A stretch of 64,000 nt of DNA, from the NCBI GenBank assembly GCA_029721435.1, contig CM056574.1, forward strand, positions 78,897,001 through 78,961,000, written 5' to 3'. The notes under the pieces are model-generated. The model was not told the DNA's origin. It worked only from the letters and a program-made list of their open reading frames with translations, and did no database searches. Every line of letters starts with the position of its first letter. Position 1 is the stretch's first letter. Positions 33,421 to 46,126 of this stretch are shown piece by piece. The DNA is from Gymnothorax reevesii. Lineage: Eukaryota > Chordata > Actinopteri > Anguilliformes > Muraenidae. The translations under genes and the position numbers were made by a program.

Positions 33421-36400
33421 CAGGTCTCAAAAAAGTTGGGACACTTGTAAAAAGGGGCTTTAAAAGCATTGAATTTCCAAGAGAATCAGCTGAAAGAACA
33501 TTTAGCAAGTAATTAAGTTAACTGTCATCTGCTGCGCAATATGATTACTTATAAAAGGGTTGTCATTGAGAGGCTGAGTTTCTCAGAAGTAAAGATGTCC
33601 AGAGGCTCTCCCACCTGTGAAGGCTTGCATAAAAAAAAATGTTGAATACTTTAAAAACACTGCTCCTCGACGTTAAATTGCAAAGGCATTGAAGGTCTCA
33701 TCATTTTCAGTACATGACAACATCAAAAGATTCAGAGTAACTGGAAAAATGTCTGCGTGTAAGGGACTAGGCCGAGACCTTTACTGGATGCCCTTTATCT
33801 TTGGACCCTCAGATGCCACTGCATCACTCACTGGCATGATTCTTGGGATTCTGCAATAAAAGAGAAAGAAAAAACATCACTGATTATACCTAGAACTGCC
33901 ACAAGGTCATTTTGACCTCCATTAGTCCCAGTGCAAAAAAATGTAAATGGACTATATAGCGGCTGACTATGGAGCTAGTCAGATTGGCAGGTCAAAGCAC
34001 TTGACAGTAGCCTAATACCTCACGTATGCCCATTTATGCAACACATTCATACACTGACGGCTACGCAAGGCAGTCAACTGCAACTGCATTTTGTTACTTT
34101 TTGAATGGTGTGCAGGCGCATATATAAGCCAGTTGCTGTCATGACGTCAGAATCAATTTGTTCTCCCATTTTGCAGGTAGAAATTGTGATTGTCACAGAG
34201 CTGTTCTTCTATTCATTTAGTTTATTTAGTAAGCTGGTTAGGATTCCAGAAAAAGAAATGGATCAGAGGAAACGGATGAATGTAAGTCAGGCTTTGGCAA
34301 AGCTTCAGGACATGAGTTCTTGTGAGTCAGATGGAGAAGAAATATCAGGGCACAGTGATGCTTCTAAGTCTAGTGAATCCGACTCCGATTTTGAAACTGA
34401 ATGCGATCGTGAGCCACACGGTAAAGGTATCACAGCTGCTGGGCAAACTAAGCCTTTGATGCCAGGAAGGTCACCAAAACTGGATATTTATTCACGTCAT
34501 AATGCTTAGGTTCCACAGCATAATTTCAAGTCCAAATACTTTGAAACATTTAAAATTAGCCACAATAGCCAACAAATTGAAGCTTTAAAGCTCTGACCTC
34601 TATACTATTTAATCAATGAAGAATCTTAGCAAAACACCATTTATTGTCCTCCGAATTCTGAAAGTACTTTGAAATGCTTTCACTGAGGCAACACGTCACA
34701 GCTTAGAAGTATTACAAGAGTGGTGCATTTTTGTCAATAAAGAGGATGCAGTCATATTTCCACGTCATCCATGCCATGATGAAGGGAGACGCAGTAGCGC
34801 TGTGGAGAGCATGGGCTTGACTTGGGATGGAAAAATTCTGTGTTCAAGTCCTTGCCTTAGCCTGTGCAAAGTGTTCTCAGGCAAAACTCTTCACTTCCAC
34901 ACTGCCTCACTCTACCCAGGTGTACAAATGGGTACCAGCAAAATTGTCAGCGAAACTTGACTGAGAGCAGTGGGAGAACCCGAGTTGGACTAGTGTCCCA
35001 TCGAGGGGGTTTAGCAATACTCCTATTTGCTTCATGTCACAGAAACCAGGGTTAAACACAGGCCTGGTGGGCCTCCAGGCATGACCTCCACGCATGGTTA
35101 GAAATAGTCTTTATTCCGTCTGAGAAGCTGCTCATTTTGAAAACAAGAAGGGCACTTGGTAGAGCTCATACCTCCGCCATGCCCACATGTAAGTATTATT
35201 GGTTCTGGATCCAGGAGAGTATCATCCAGACCAACAACAGCTGTGATTAGTTCTGATTTTAGGGCAGATTCTATTCAGTGCTGAAATTTTATGAAAATCT
35301 GTTCATTACATAAGGACATACCGAATTGTTCCGAATATAAGACCATTCTGGATATGAGACTACTCCCCTTTCTCAAGTCATATTTTAGAAAAAATAGGGT
35401 TTTGATGACAAAATCTTGTTTTAGTCACTAAAGAATGATAATCATCGCAAAAATTTCTTTGAAAATACTGATAAAACAAACTGAAAGAAAAACCAATATA
35501 AAAGATTGCAGGCTGTTGTTTTGCGCCATCTATTGTTGTGAACATGTATTGAGTATAGACTATAAAACGCACACACAGGATGACTGTTATTGTTGGAAGC
35601 CTGGTCCACGGAAAATACGACGACGCCATTTCTCCGCTGTGACGTGTCTTTAATGGAACGGCGGAGGCGTCAAAGTTAAAACAGGGTCACTTGAGCAAAA
35701 GGAGAGAAAATAGTAAACATGCCCGATGGACGAGAGATGTTAATTTACTGAGATTCCGCTGAGAAGTCACTGTTATGTCAAAGACGCAGAGTGCATCGTA
35801 TGCCTGTTCCGTGGATATATAAAAAGCACCGTTGCCATAAACATATCTCCCCAGCGGGCCACGGTACGAAGCAGATTCCCCGTCCGTCATGGAGACGTAT
35901 ACAGGCGTACGTGCGATTAGGTAGTGATTGTTTTTAAATTTCATTTGATTTCATTTGACACACTCTTTTTACTTGAACAAAAGATTGACTGCAATTCCGC
36001 ACCATGCTTTCTGTTAACGTTCTGACAAAATGTGCCAGCCCTCCATGCTGAGGGTCGGGCGTGTAAAGTCACCGAACAGGCCTTGTGGTGACGTGTCTTA
36101 AATGGAACACCCGAGGCGTCATAAATCAGACCGGGTCACTTGAGCAGAAGAAAACAAAGGAGTAAACAAGCCCGATGGATGAGAGGTTCGAATTCTCTTG
36201 GATTCTGCTGAGAAGTCGCAGTGACGTCAAAGAGCCAGAGTGCATCGAATGTTCAATTTGTTGCTATAACAACAGCACCGTTGCTATAAACAACTCTGCC
36301 CAGGGGGCCGACGGAAGAATGCTGATTCTCAGTCCGTGTCCAATGCTCATGGAAACATGTCCAGGTGTACGTGCGATTTGGCAGTGATTTTCTTTTTATG

Positions 36401-36597
36401 AAATTAGATTTTAATTGACTCACTCTTTGTTTAAACAAAAAAAATGACCGCTATTCAGTAGCATGCTTTCTGTTTATGTATTGACAAAATGTGCCTGCCC
36501 TCCACTTAGCCGTCGGGCTTGTCTTGTGACCAGACAGACTGTCCGCTGTGACGTGTCTTAAATGGATCAACGGAGGTTTCAAATTCTCCGGCAGCTA
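33421..36597 (+). repeat. Monomer M10, class B, higher-order position 2
   Basis: Tc1 remnant 33421-33844, SINE 34785-35085, sub-repeats 35626-36595. GGCAGGTCAAAGC (~33987) and GATCAACGGAGG (~36566) pair it with M4. Confidence 0.93.
34258..34509 (+). CDS. piggyBac-like N-terminal fragment, M10 copy
   Basis: Protein identical to the M3 copy. Confidence 0.35.
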   Translation: MDQRKRMNVSQALAKLQDMSSCESDGEEISGHSDASKSSESDSDFETECDREPHGKGITAAGQTKPLMPGRSPKLDIYSRHNA

Positions 36598-39500
36598 CAG
36601 GTCTCAAAAAAGTTGGGACACTTGTAAAAAGGGGCTTTAAAAGCATTGAATTTCTAAGAGAATCAGCTGAAAGAACATTTAGCAAGTAATTAAGTTAACT
36701 GTCATCTGCTGCGCAACATGATTACTTATGAAAGGGTTGTCATTGAGAGGCTGAGTTTCTCAGAAGTAAAGATGGCCAGAGGCTCTCCCACCTGTGAAGG
36801 CTTGCATAAAAAAAAATGTTGAATACTTTAAAAACACTGCTCCTCGACGTTAAATTGCAAAGGCATTGAAGGTCTCATCATCTTCAGTACATGACATCAT
36901 CAAAAGATTCAGAGTAACTGGAAAAATCTCTGCGTGTAAGGGACTAGGCCGAGACCTTTACTGGATGCCCTTTATCTTTGGACCCTCAGATGCCACTGCA
37001 TCACTCACTGGCATGATTCTTGGGATTCTGCAATAATAGAGAAAGAAAAAACATCACTGATTATACCTAGAACTGCCACAAGGTCATTTTGACCTCCATT
37101 AGTCCCAGTGCAAAAAAATGTAAATGGACTATATAGCGGCTGACTATGGAGCTAGTCAGATTGGCAGCTCAAAGCACTTGACAGTAGCCTAATACCTCAC
37201 GTATGCCCATTTATGCAACACATTCATACACTGACGGCTACGCAAGGCAGTCAGCTGCAACTGCATTTTGTTACTTTTTGAATGGTGTGCAGGCGCATAT
37301 ATAAGCCAGTTGCTGTCATGACGTCAGAATCAATTTGTTCTCCCATTTTGCAGGTAGAAATTGTGATTGTCACAGAGCTGTTCTTCTATACATTTAGTTT
37401 ATTTAGTAAGCTGGTTAGGATTCCAGAAAAAGAAATGGATCAGAGGAAACGGATGAATGTAAGTCAGGCTTTGGCAAAGCTTCAGGACATGAGTTCTTGT
37501 GAGTCAGATGGAGAAGAAATATCAGGGCACAGTGATGCTTCTAAGTCTAGTGAATCCGACTCCGATTTTGAAACTGAATGCGATCGTGAGCCACACGGTA
37601 AAGGTATCACAGCTGCTGGGCAAACTAAGCCTTTGATGCCAGGAAGGTCACCAAAACTGGATATTTATTCACGTCATAATGCTTAGGTTCCACAGCATAA
37701 TTTCAAGTCCAAATACTTTGAAACATTTAAAATTAGCCACAATAGCCAACAAATTGAAGCTTTAAAGCTCTGACCTCTATACTATTTAATCAATGAAGAA
37801 TCTTAGCAAAACACCATTTATTGTCCTCCGAATTCTGAAAGTACTTTGAAATGCTTTCACTGAGGCAACACGTCACAGCTTAGAAGTATTACAAAGAGTG
37901 GTGCATTTTTGTCAATAAAGAGGATGCAGTCATATTTCCACGTCATCCATGCCATGATGAAGGGAGACGCAGTAGCGCTGTGGAGAGCATGGGCTTGACT
38001 TGGGATGGAAAAATTCTGTGTTCAAGTCCTTGCCTTAGCCTGTGCAAAGTGTTCTCAGACAAAACTCTTCACTTCCACACTGCCTCACTCTACCCAGGTG
38101 TAGAAATGGGTACCAGCAAAATTGTCAGCGAAACTTGACTGAGAGCAGTGGGAGAACCCGAGTTGGACTAGTGTCCCATCGAGGGGGTTTAGCAATACTC
38201 CTATTTGCTTCATGTCACAGAAACCAGGGTTAAACACAGGCCTGGTGGGCCTCCAGGCATGACCTCCACGCATGGTTAGAAATAGTCTTTATTCTGTCTG
38301 AGCAGCTGCTCATTTTGAAAACAAGAAGGGCACTGGGTAGAGCTCATACCTCCGCCATGCCCACATGTAAGTATTATTGGTTCTGGATCCAGGAGAGTAT
38401 CATCCAGACCAACAACAGCTGTGATTAGTTCTGCTTTTAGGGCAGATTCTATTCAGTGCTGAAATTTTATTAAAATCTGTTCATTACATAAGGACATACC
38501 GAATTGTTCCGAATATAAGACGATTCTGGATATGAGACTACTCCCCTTTCTCAAGTCATATTTTGGAAAAAATTGGGTTTTGATGACAAAATCTTGTTTT
38601 ATTCACTAAAGAATGATAATCATCGCAAAAATTTCTTTGAAAATACTGATAAAACAAACTGAAAGAAAAACCAATATAAAAGATTGCAGGCTGTTGTTTT
38701 GCGCCATCTATTGTTGTGAACATGTATTGAGTATAGACAAAAAACGCACACACAGGATGACTGTTATTGTTGGAAGCCTGGTCCACGGAAAATACGACGA
38801 CCTCATTTCTCCGCTGTGACGTGTCTTTAATGGAACGGCGGAGGCATCAAAGATAAAACAGGGTCACTTGAGCAAAAGGAGAGAAAATAGTAAACATGCC
38901 CGATGGACGAGAAATGTTAATTTACTGAGATTCCGCTGAGAAGTCACTGTTATGTCAAAGACGCAGAGTGCATCGTATGCCTGTTCCGTGGATATATAAA
39001 AAGCACCGTTGCCAAAAACATATCTCCCCAGCGGGCCACGGTACGAAGCAGATTCCCCGTCCGTCATGGAGACATATACAGGCGTACGTGCGATTAGGTA
39101 GTGATTGTTTTTAAATTTCATTTGATTTCATTTGACACACTCTTTTTACTTGAACAAAAGATTGACTGCAATTCCGCACCATGCTTCCTGTTAACGTTCT
39201 GACAAAATGTGCCAGCCCTCCATGCTGAGGGTCGGGCGTGTAAAGTCACCGAACAGGCCTTGTGGTGACGTGTCTTAAATGGAACACCCGAGGCGTCATA
39301 AATCAGACCGGGTCACTTGAGCAGAAGAAAACAAAGGAGTAAACAAGCCCGATGGATGAGAGGTTCGAATTCTCTTGGATTCTGCTGAGAAGTCGCAGTG
39401 ACGTCAAAGAGCCAGAGTGCATCGAATGTTCAATTTGTTGCTATAACAACAGCACCGTTGCTATAAACAACTCTGCCCAGGGGGCCGACGGAAGAATCCT

Positions 39501-39773
39501 GATTCTCAGTCCGTGTCCAATGCTCATGGAAACATGTCCAGGTGTACGTGCGATTTGGCAGTAATTTTATTTTTATGAAATTAGATTTTAATTGACTCAC
39601 TCTTTGTTTCAACAAAAAAATGACCGCTATTCAGTAGCATGCTTTCTGTATATGTATTGACAAAATGTGCCTGCCCTCCACTCAGCCGTCGGGCTTGTCT
39701 TGTGACCAGACAGACTGTCCGCTGTGACGTGTCTTAAATGGATCAGCGGAGGTTTCAAATTCTCCGGCAGCTA
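36598..39773 (+). repeat. Monomer M11, class A, higher-order position 3
   Basis: Tc1 remnant 36598-37021, SINE 37963-38263, sub-repeats 38803-39771. Carries the CTATACATTTAG marker of M5 at ~37386. Confidence 0.93.
37435..37686 (+). CDS. piggyBac-like N-terminal fragment, M11 copy
   Basis: Protein identical to the M3 copy. Confidence 0.35.
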   Translation: MDQRKRMNVSQALAKLQDMSSCESDGEEISGHSDASKSSESDSDFETECDREPHGKGITAAGQTKPLMPGRSPKLDIYSRHNA

Positions 39774-42700
39774 CAGGTCTCAAAAAAGTTGGGACACTTG
39801 TAAAAAGGGGCTTTAAAAGCATTGAATTTCCAAGAGAATCAGCTGAAAGAACATTTAGCAAGTAATTAAGTTAACTGTCATCTGCTGCGCAATATGATTA
39901 CTTATAAAAGGGTTGTCATTGAGAGGCTGAGTTTCTCAGAAGTAAAGATGTCCAGAGGCTCTCCCACCTGTGAAGGCTTGCATAAAAAAAAATGTTGAAT
40001 ACTTTAAAAACACTGCTCCTCGACGTTAAATTGCAAAGGCATTGAAGGTCTCATCATTTTCAGTACATGACAACATCAAAAGATTCAGAGTAACTGGAAA
40101 AATGTCTGCGTGTAAGGGACTAGGCCGAGACCTTTACTGGATGCCCTTTATCTTTGGACCCTCAGATGCCACTGCATCACTCACTGGCATGATTCTTGGG
40201 ATTCTGCAATAAAAGAGAAAGAAAAAACATCACTGATTATACCTAGAACTGCCACAAGGTCATTTTGACCTCCATTAGTCCCAGTGCAAAAAAATGTAAA
40301 TGGACTATATAGCGGCTGACTATGGAGCTAGTCAGATTGGCAGCTCAAAGCACTTGACAGTAGCCTAATACCTCACGTATGCCCATTTAAGCAACACATT
40401 CATACACTGACGGCTACGCAAGGCAGTCAACTGCAACTGCATTTTGTTACTTTTTGAATGGTGTGCAGGCGCATATATAAGCCAGTTGCTGTCATGACGT
40501 CAGAATCAATTTGTTCTCCCATTTTGCAGGTAGAAATTGTGATTGTCACAGAGCTGTTCTTCTATTCATTTAGTTTATTTAGTAAGCTGGTTAGGATTCC
40601 AGAAAAAGAAATGGATCAGAGGAAACGGATGAATGTAAGTCAGGCTTTGGCAAAGCTTCAGGACATGAGTTCTTGTGAGTCAGATGGAGAAGAAATATCA
40701 GGGCACAGTGATGCTTCTAAGTCTAGTGAATCCGACTCCGATTTTGAAACTGAATGCGATCGTGAGCCACACGGTAAAGGTATCACAGCTGCTGGGCAAA
40801 CTAAGCCTTTGATGCCAGGAAGGTCACCAAAACTGGATATTTATTCACGTCATAATGCTTAGGTTCCACAGCATAATTTCAAGTCCAAATACTTTGAAAC
40901 ATTTAAAATTAGCCACAATAGCCAACAAATTGAAGCTTTAAAGCTCTGACCTCTATACTATTTAATCAATGAAGAATCTTAGCAAAACACCATTTATTGT
41001 CCTCCGAATTCTGAAAGTACTTTGAAATGCTTTCACTGAGGCAACACGTCACAGCTTAGAAGTATTACAAAGAGTGGTGCATTTTTGTCAATAAAGAGGA
41101 TGCAGTCATATTTCCACGTCATCCATGCCATGATGAAGGGAGACGCAGTAGCGCTGTGGAGAGCATGGGCTTGACTTGGGATGGAAAAATTCTGTGTTCA
41201 AGTCCTTGCCTTAGCCTGTGCAAAGTGTTCTCAGGCAAAACTCTTCACTTCCACACTGCCTCACTCTACCCAGGTGTACAAATGGGTACCAGCAAAATTG
41301 TCAGCGAAACTTGACTGAGAGCAGTGGGAGAACCCGAGTTGGACTAGTGTCCCATCGAGGGGGTTTAGCAATACTCCTATTTGCTTCATGTCACAGAAAC
41401 CAGGGTTAAACACAGGCCTGGTGGGCCTCCAGGCATGACCTCCATGCATGGTTACAAATAGTCTTTATTCCGCCTGAGAAGCTGCTCATTTTGAAAACAA
41501 GAAGGGCACTTGGTAGAGCTCATACCTCCGCCATGCCCACATGTAAGTATTATTGGTTCTGGATCCAGGAGAGTATCATCCAGACCAACAACAGCTGTGA
41601 TTAGTTCTGATTTTAGGGCAGATTCTATTCAGTGCTGAAATTTTATGAAAATCTGTTCATTACATAAGGACATACCGAATTGTTCCGAATATAAGACCAT
41701 TCTGGATATGAGACTACTCCCCTTTCTCAAGTCATATTTTAGAAAAAATAGGGTTTTGATGACAAAATCTTGTTTTAGTCACTAAAGAATGATAATCATC
41801 GCAAAAATTTCTTTGAAAATACTGATAAAACAAACTGAAAGAAAAACCAATATAAAAGATTGCAGGCTGTTGTTTTGCGCCATCTATTGTTGTGAACATG
41901 TATTGAGTATAGACTATAAAACGCACACACAGGATGACTGTTATTGTTGGAAGCCTGGTCCACGGAAAATACGACGACGCCATTTCTCCGCTGTGACGTG
42001 TCTTTAATGGAACGGCGGAGGCGTCAAAGTTAAAACAGGGTCACTTGAGCAAAAGGAGAGAAAATAGTAAACATGCCCGATGGACGAGAGATGTTAATTT
42101 ACTGAGATTCCGCTGAGAAGTCACTGTTATGTCAAAGACGCAGAGTGCATCGTATGCCTGTTCCGTGGATATATAAAAAGCACCGTTGCCATAAACATAT
42201 CTCCCCAGCGGGCCACGGTACGAAGCAGATTCCCCGTCCGTCATGGAGACGTATACAGGCGTACGTGCGATTAGGTAGTGATTGTTTTTAAATTTCATTT
42301 GATTTCATTTGACACACTCTTTTTACTTGAACAAAAGATTGACTGCAATTCCGCACCATGCTTTCTGTTAACGTTCTGACAAAATGTGCCAGCCCTCCAT
42401 GCTGAGGGTCGGGCGTGTAAAGTCACCGAACAGGCCTTGTGGTGACGTGTCTTAAATGGAACACCCGAGGCGTCATAAATCAGACCGGGTCACTTGAGCA
42501 GAAGAAAACAAAGGAGTAAACAAGCCCGATGGATGAGAGGTTCGAATTCTCTTGGATTCTGCTGAGAAGTCGCAGTGACGTCAAAGAGCCAGAGTGCATC
42601 GAATGTTCAATTTGTTGCTATAACAACAGCACCGTTGCTATAAACAACTCTGCCCAGGGGGCCGACGGAAGAATGCTGATTCTCAGTCCGTGTCCAATGC

Positions 42701-42950
42701 TCATGGAAACATGTCCAGGTGTACGTGCGATTTGGCAGTGATTTTCTTTTTATGAAATTAGATTTTAATTGACTCACTCTTTGTTTAAACAAAAAAATGA
42801 CCGCTATTCAGTAGCATGCTTTCTGTTTATGTATTGACAAAATGTGCCTGCCCTCCACTTAGCCGTCGGGCTTGTCTTGTGACCAGACAGACTGTCCGCT
42901 GTGACGTGTCTTAAATGGATCAGCGGAGGTTTCAAATTCTCCGGCAGCTA
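39774..42950 (+). repeat. Monomer M12, class B, higher-order position 4
   Basis: Tc1 remnant 39774-40197, SINE 41139-41439, sub-repeats 41980-42948. Carries both M6 markers. Confidence 0.93.
40611..40862 (+). CDS. piggyBac-like N-terminal fragment, M12 copy
   Basis: Protein identical to the M3 copy. Confidence 0.35.
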   Translation: MDQRKRMNVSQALAKLQDMSSCESDGEEISGHSDASKSSESDSDFETECDREPHGKGITAAGQTKPLMPGRSPKLDIYSRHNA

Positions 42951-45900
42951 CAGGTCTCAAAAAAGTTGGGACACTTGTAAAAAGGGGCTTTAAAAGCATT
43001 GAATTTCTAAGAGAATCAGCTGAAAGAACATTTAGCAAGTAATTAAGTTAACTGTCATCTGCTGCGCAACATGATTACTTATGAAAGGGTTGTCATTGAG
43101 AGGCTGAGTTTCTCAGAAGTAAAGATGGCCAGAGGCTCTCCCACCTGTGAAGGCTTGCATAAAAAAAATGTTGAATACTTTAAAAACACTGCTCCTCGAC
43201 GTTAAATTGCAAAGGCATTGAAGGTCTCATCATCTTCAGTACATGACATCATCAAAAGATTCAGAGTAACTGGAAAAATCTCTGCGTGTAAGGGACTAGG
43301 CTGAGACCTTTACTGGATGCCCTTTATCTTCGGACCCTCAGATGCCACTGCATCACTCACTGGCATGATTCTTGGGATTCTGCAATAATAGAGAAAGAAA
43401 AAACATCACTGATTATACCTAGAACTGCCACAAGGTCATTTTGACCTCCATTAGTCCCAGTGCAAAAAAATGTAAATGGACTATATAGCGGCTGACTATG
43501 GAGCTAGTCAGATTGGCAGCTCAAAGCACTTGACAGTAGCCTAATACCTCACGTATGCCCATTTATGCAACACATTCATACACTGACGGCTACGCAAGGC
43601 AGTCAACTGCAACTGCATCTTGTTACTTTTTGAATGGTGTGCAGGCGCATATATAAGCCAGTTGCTGTCATGACGTCAGAATCAATTTGTTCTCCCATTT
43701 TGCAGGTAGAAATTGTGATTGTCACAGAGCTGTTCTTCTATTCATTTAGTTTATTTAGTAAGCTGGTTAGGATTCCAGAAAAAGAAATGGATCAGAGGAA
43801 ACGGATGAATGTAAGTCAGGCTTTGGCAAAGCTTCAGGACATGAGTTCTTGTGAGTCAGATGGAGAAGAAATATCAGGGCACAGTGATGCTTCTAAGTCT
43901 AGTGAATCCGACTCCGATTTTGAAACTGAATGCGATCGTGAGCCACACGGTAAAGGTATCACAGCTGCTGGGCAAACTAAGCCTTTGATGCCAGGAAGGT
44001 CACCAAAACTGGATATTTATTCACGTCATAATGCTTAGGTTTCACAGCATAATTTCAAGTCCAAATACTTTGAAACATTTAAAATTAGCCACAATAGCCA
44101 ACAAATTGAAGCTTTAAAGCTCTGACCTCTATACTATTTAATCAATGAAGAATCTTAGCAAAACACCATTTATTGTCCTCCGAATTCTGAAAGTACTTTG
44201 AAATGCTTTCACTGAGGCAACACGTCACAGCTTAGAAGTATTACAAGAGTGGTGCATTTTTGTCAATAAAGAGGATGCAGTCATATTTCCACGTCATCCA
44301 TGCCATGATGAAGGGAGACGCAGTAGCGCTGTGGAGAGCATGGGCTTGACTTGGGATGGAAAAATTCTGTGTTCAAGTCCTTGCCTTAGCCTGTGCAAAG
44401 TGTTCTCAGGCAAAACTCTTCACTTCCACACTGCCTCACTCTACCCAGGTGTACAAATGGGTACCAGCAAAATTGTCAGCGAAACTTGACTGAGAGCAGT
44501 GGGAGAACCCGAGTTGGACTAGTGTCCCATCGAGGGGGTTTAGCAATACTCCTATTTGCTTCATGTCACAGAAACCAGGGTTAAACACAGGCCTGGTGGG
44601 CCTCCAGGCATGACCTCCACGCATGGTTAGAAATAGTCTTTATTCCGTCTGAGAAGCTGCTCATTTTGAAAACAAGAAGGGCACTTGGTAGAGCTCATAC
44701 CTCCGCCATGCCCACATGTAAGTATTATTGGTTCTGGATCCAGGAGAGTATCATCCAGACCAACAACAGCTGTGATTAGTTCTGATTTTAGGGCAGATTC
44801 TATTCAGTGCTGAAATTTTATGAAAATCTGTTCATTACATAAGGACATACCGAATTGTTCCGAATATAAGACCATTCTGGATATGAGACTACTCCCCTTT
44901 CTCAAGTCATATTTTAGAAAAAATAGGGTTTTGATGACAAAATCTTGTTTTAGTCACTAAAGAATGATAATCATCGCAAAAATTTCTTTGAAAATACTGA
45001 TAAAACAAACTGAAAGAAAAACCAATATAAAAGATTGCAGGCTGTTGTTTTGCGCCATCTATTGTTGTGAACATGTATTGAGTATAGACTATAAAACGCA
45101 CACACAGGATGACTGTTATTGTTGGAAGCCTGGTCCACGGAAAATACGACGACGCCATTTCTCCGCTGTGACGTGTCTTTAATGGAACGGCGGAGGCGTC
45201 AAAGTTAAAACAGGGTCACTTGAGCAAAAGGAGAGAAAATAGTAAACATGCCCGATGGACGAGAGATGTTAATTTACTGAGATTCCGCTGAGAAGTCACT
45301 GTTATGTCAAAGACGCAGAGTGCATCGTATGCCTGTTCCGTGGATATATAAAAAGCACCGTTGCCATAAACATATCTCCCCAGCGGGCCACGGTACGAAG
45401 CAGATTCCCCGTCCGTCATGGAGACGTATACAGGCGTACGTGCGATTAGGTAGTGATTGTTTTTAAATTTCATTTGATTTCATTTGACACACTCTTTTTA
45501 CTTGAACAAAAGATTGACTGCAATTCCGCACCATGCTTTCTGTTAACGTTCTGACAAAATGTGCCAGCCCTCCATGCTGAGGGTCGGGCGTGTAAAGTCA
45601 CCGAACAGGCCTTGTGGTGACGTGTCTTAAATGGAACACCCGAGGCGTCATAAATCAGACCGGGTCACTTGAGCAGAAGAAAACAAAGGAGTAAACAAGC
45701 CCGATGGATGAGAGGTTCGAATTCTCTTGGATTCTGCTGAGAAGTCGCAGTGACGTCAAAGAGCCAGAGTGCATCGAATGTTCAATTTGTTGCTATAACA
45801 ACAGCACCGTTGCTATAAACAACTCTGCCCAGGGGGCCGACGGAAGAATGCTGATTCTCAGTCCGTGTCCAATGCTCATGGAAACATGTCCAGGTGTACG

Positions 45901-46126
45901 TGCGATTTGGCAGTGATTTTCTTTTTATGAAATTAGATTTTAATTGACTCACTCTTTGTTTAAACAAAAAAAATGACCGCTATTCAGTAGCATGCTTTCT
46001 GTTTATGTATTGACAAAATGTGCCTGCCCTCCACTTAGCCGTCGGGCTTGTCTTGTGACCAGACAGACTGTCCGCTGTGACGTGTCTTAAATGGATCAGC
46101 GGAGGTTTCAAATTCTCCGGCAGCTA
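42951..46126 (+). repeat. Monomer M13, class B, higher-order position 5
   Basis: Tc1 remnant 42951-43373 with the M7 short A run, SINE 44314-44614, sub-repeats 45155-46124. TTACAAGAG precedes the SINE, as in M7. Confidence 0.93.
43787..44038 (+). CDS. piggyBac-like N-terminal fragment, M13 copy
   Basis: Protein identical to the M3 copy. Confidence 0.35.
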   Translation: MDQRKRMNVSQALAKLQDMSSCESDGEEISGHSDASKSSESDSDFETECDREPHGKGITAAGQTKPLMPGRSPKLDIYSRHNA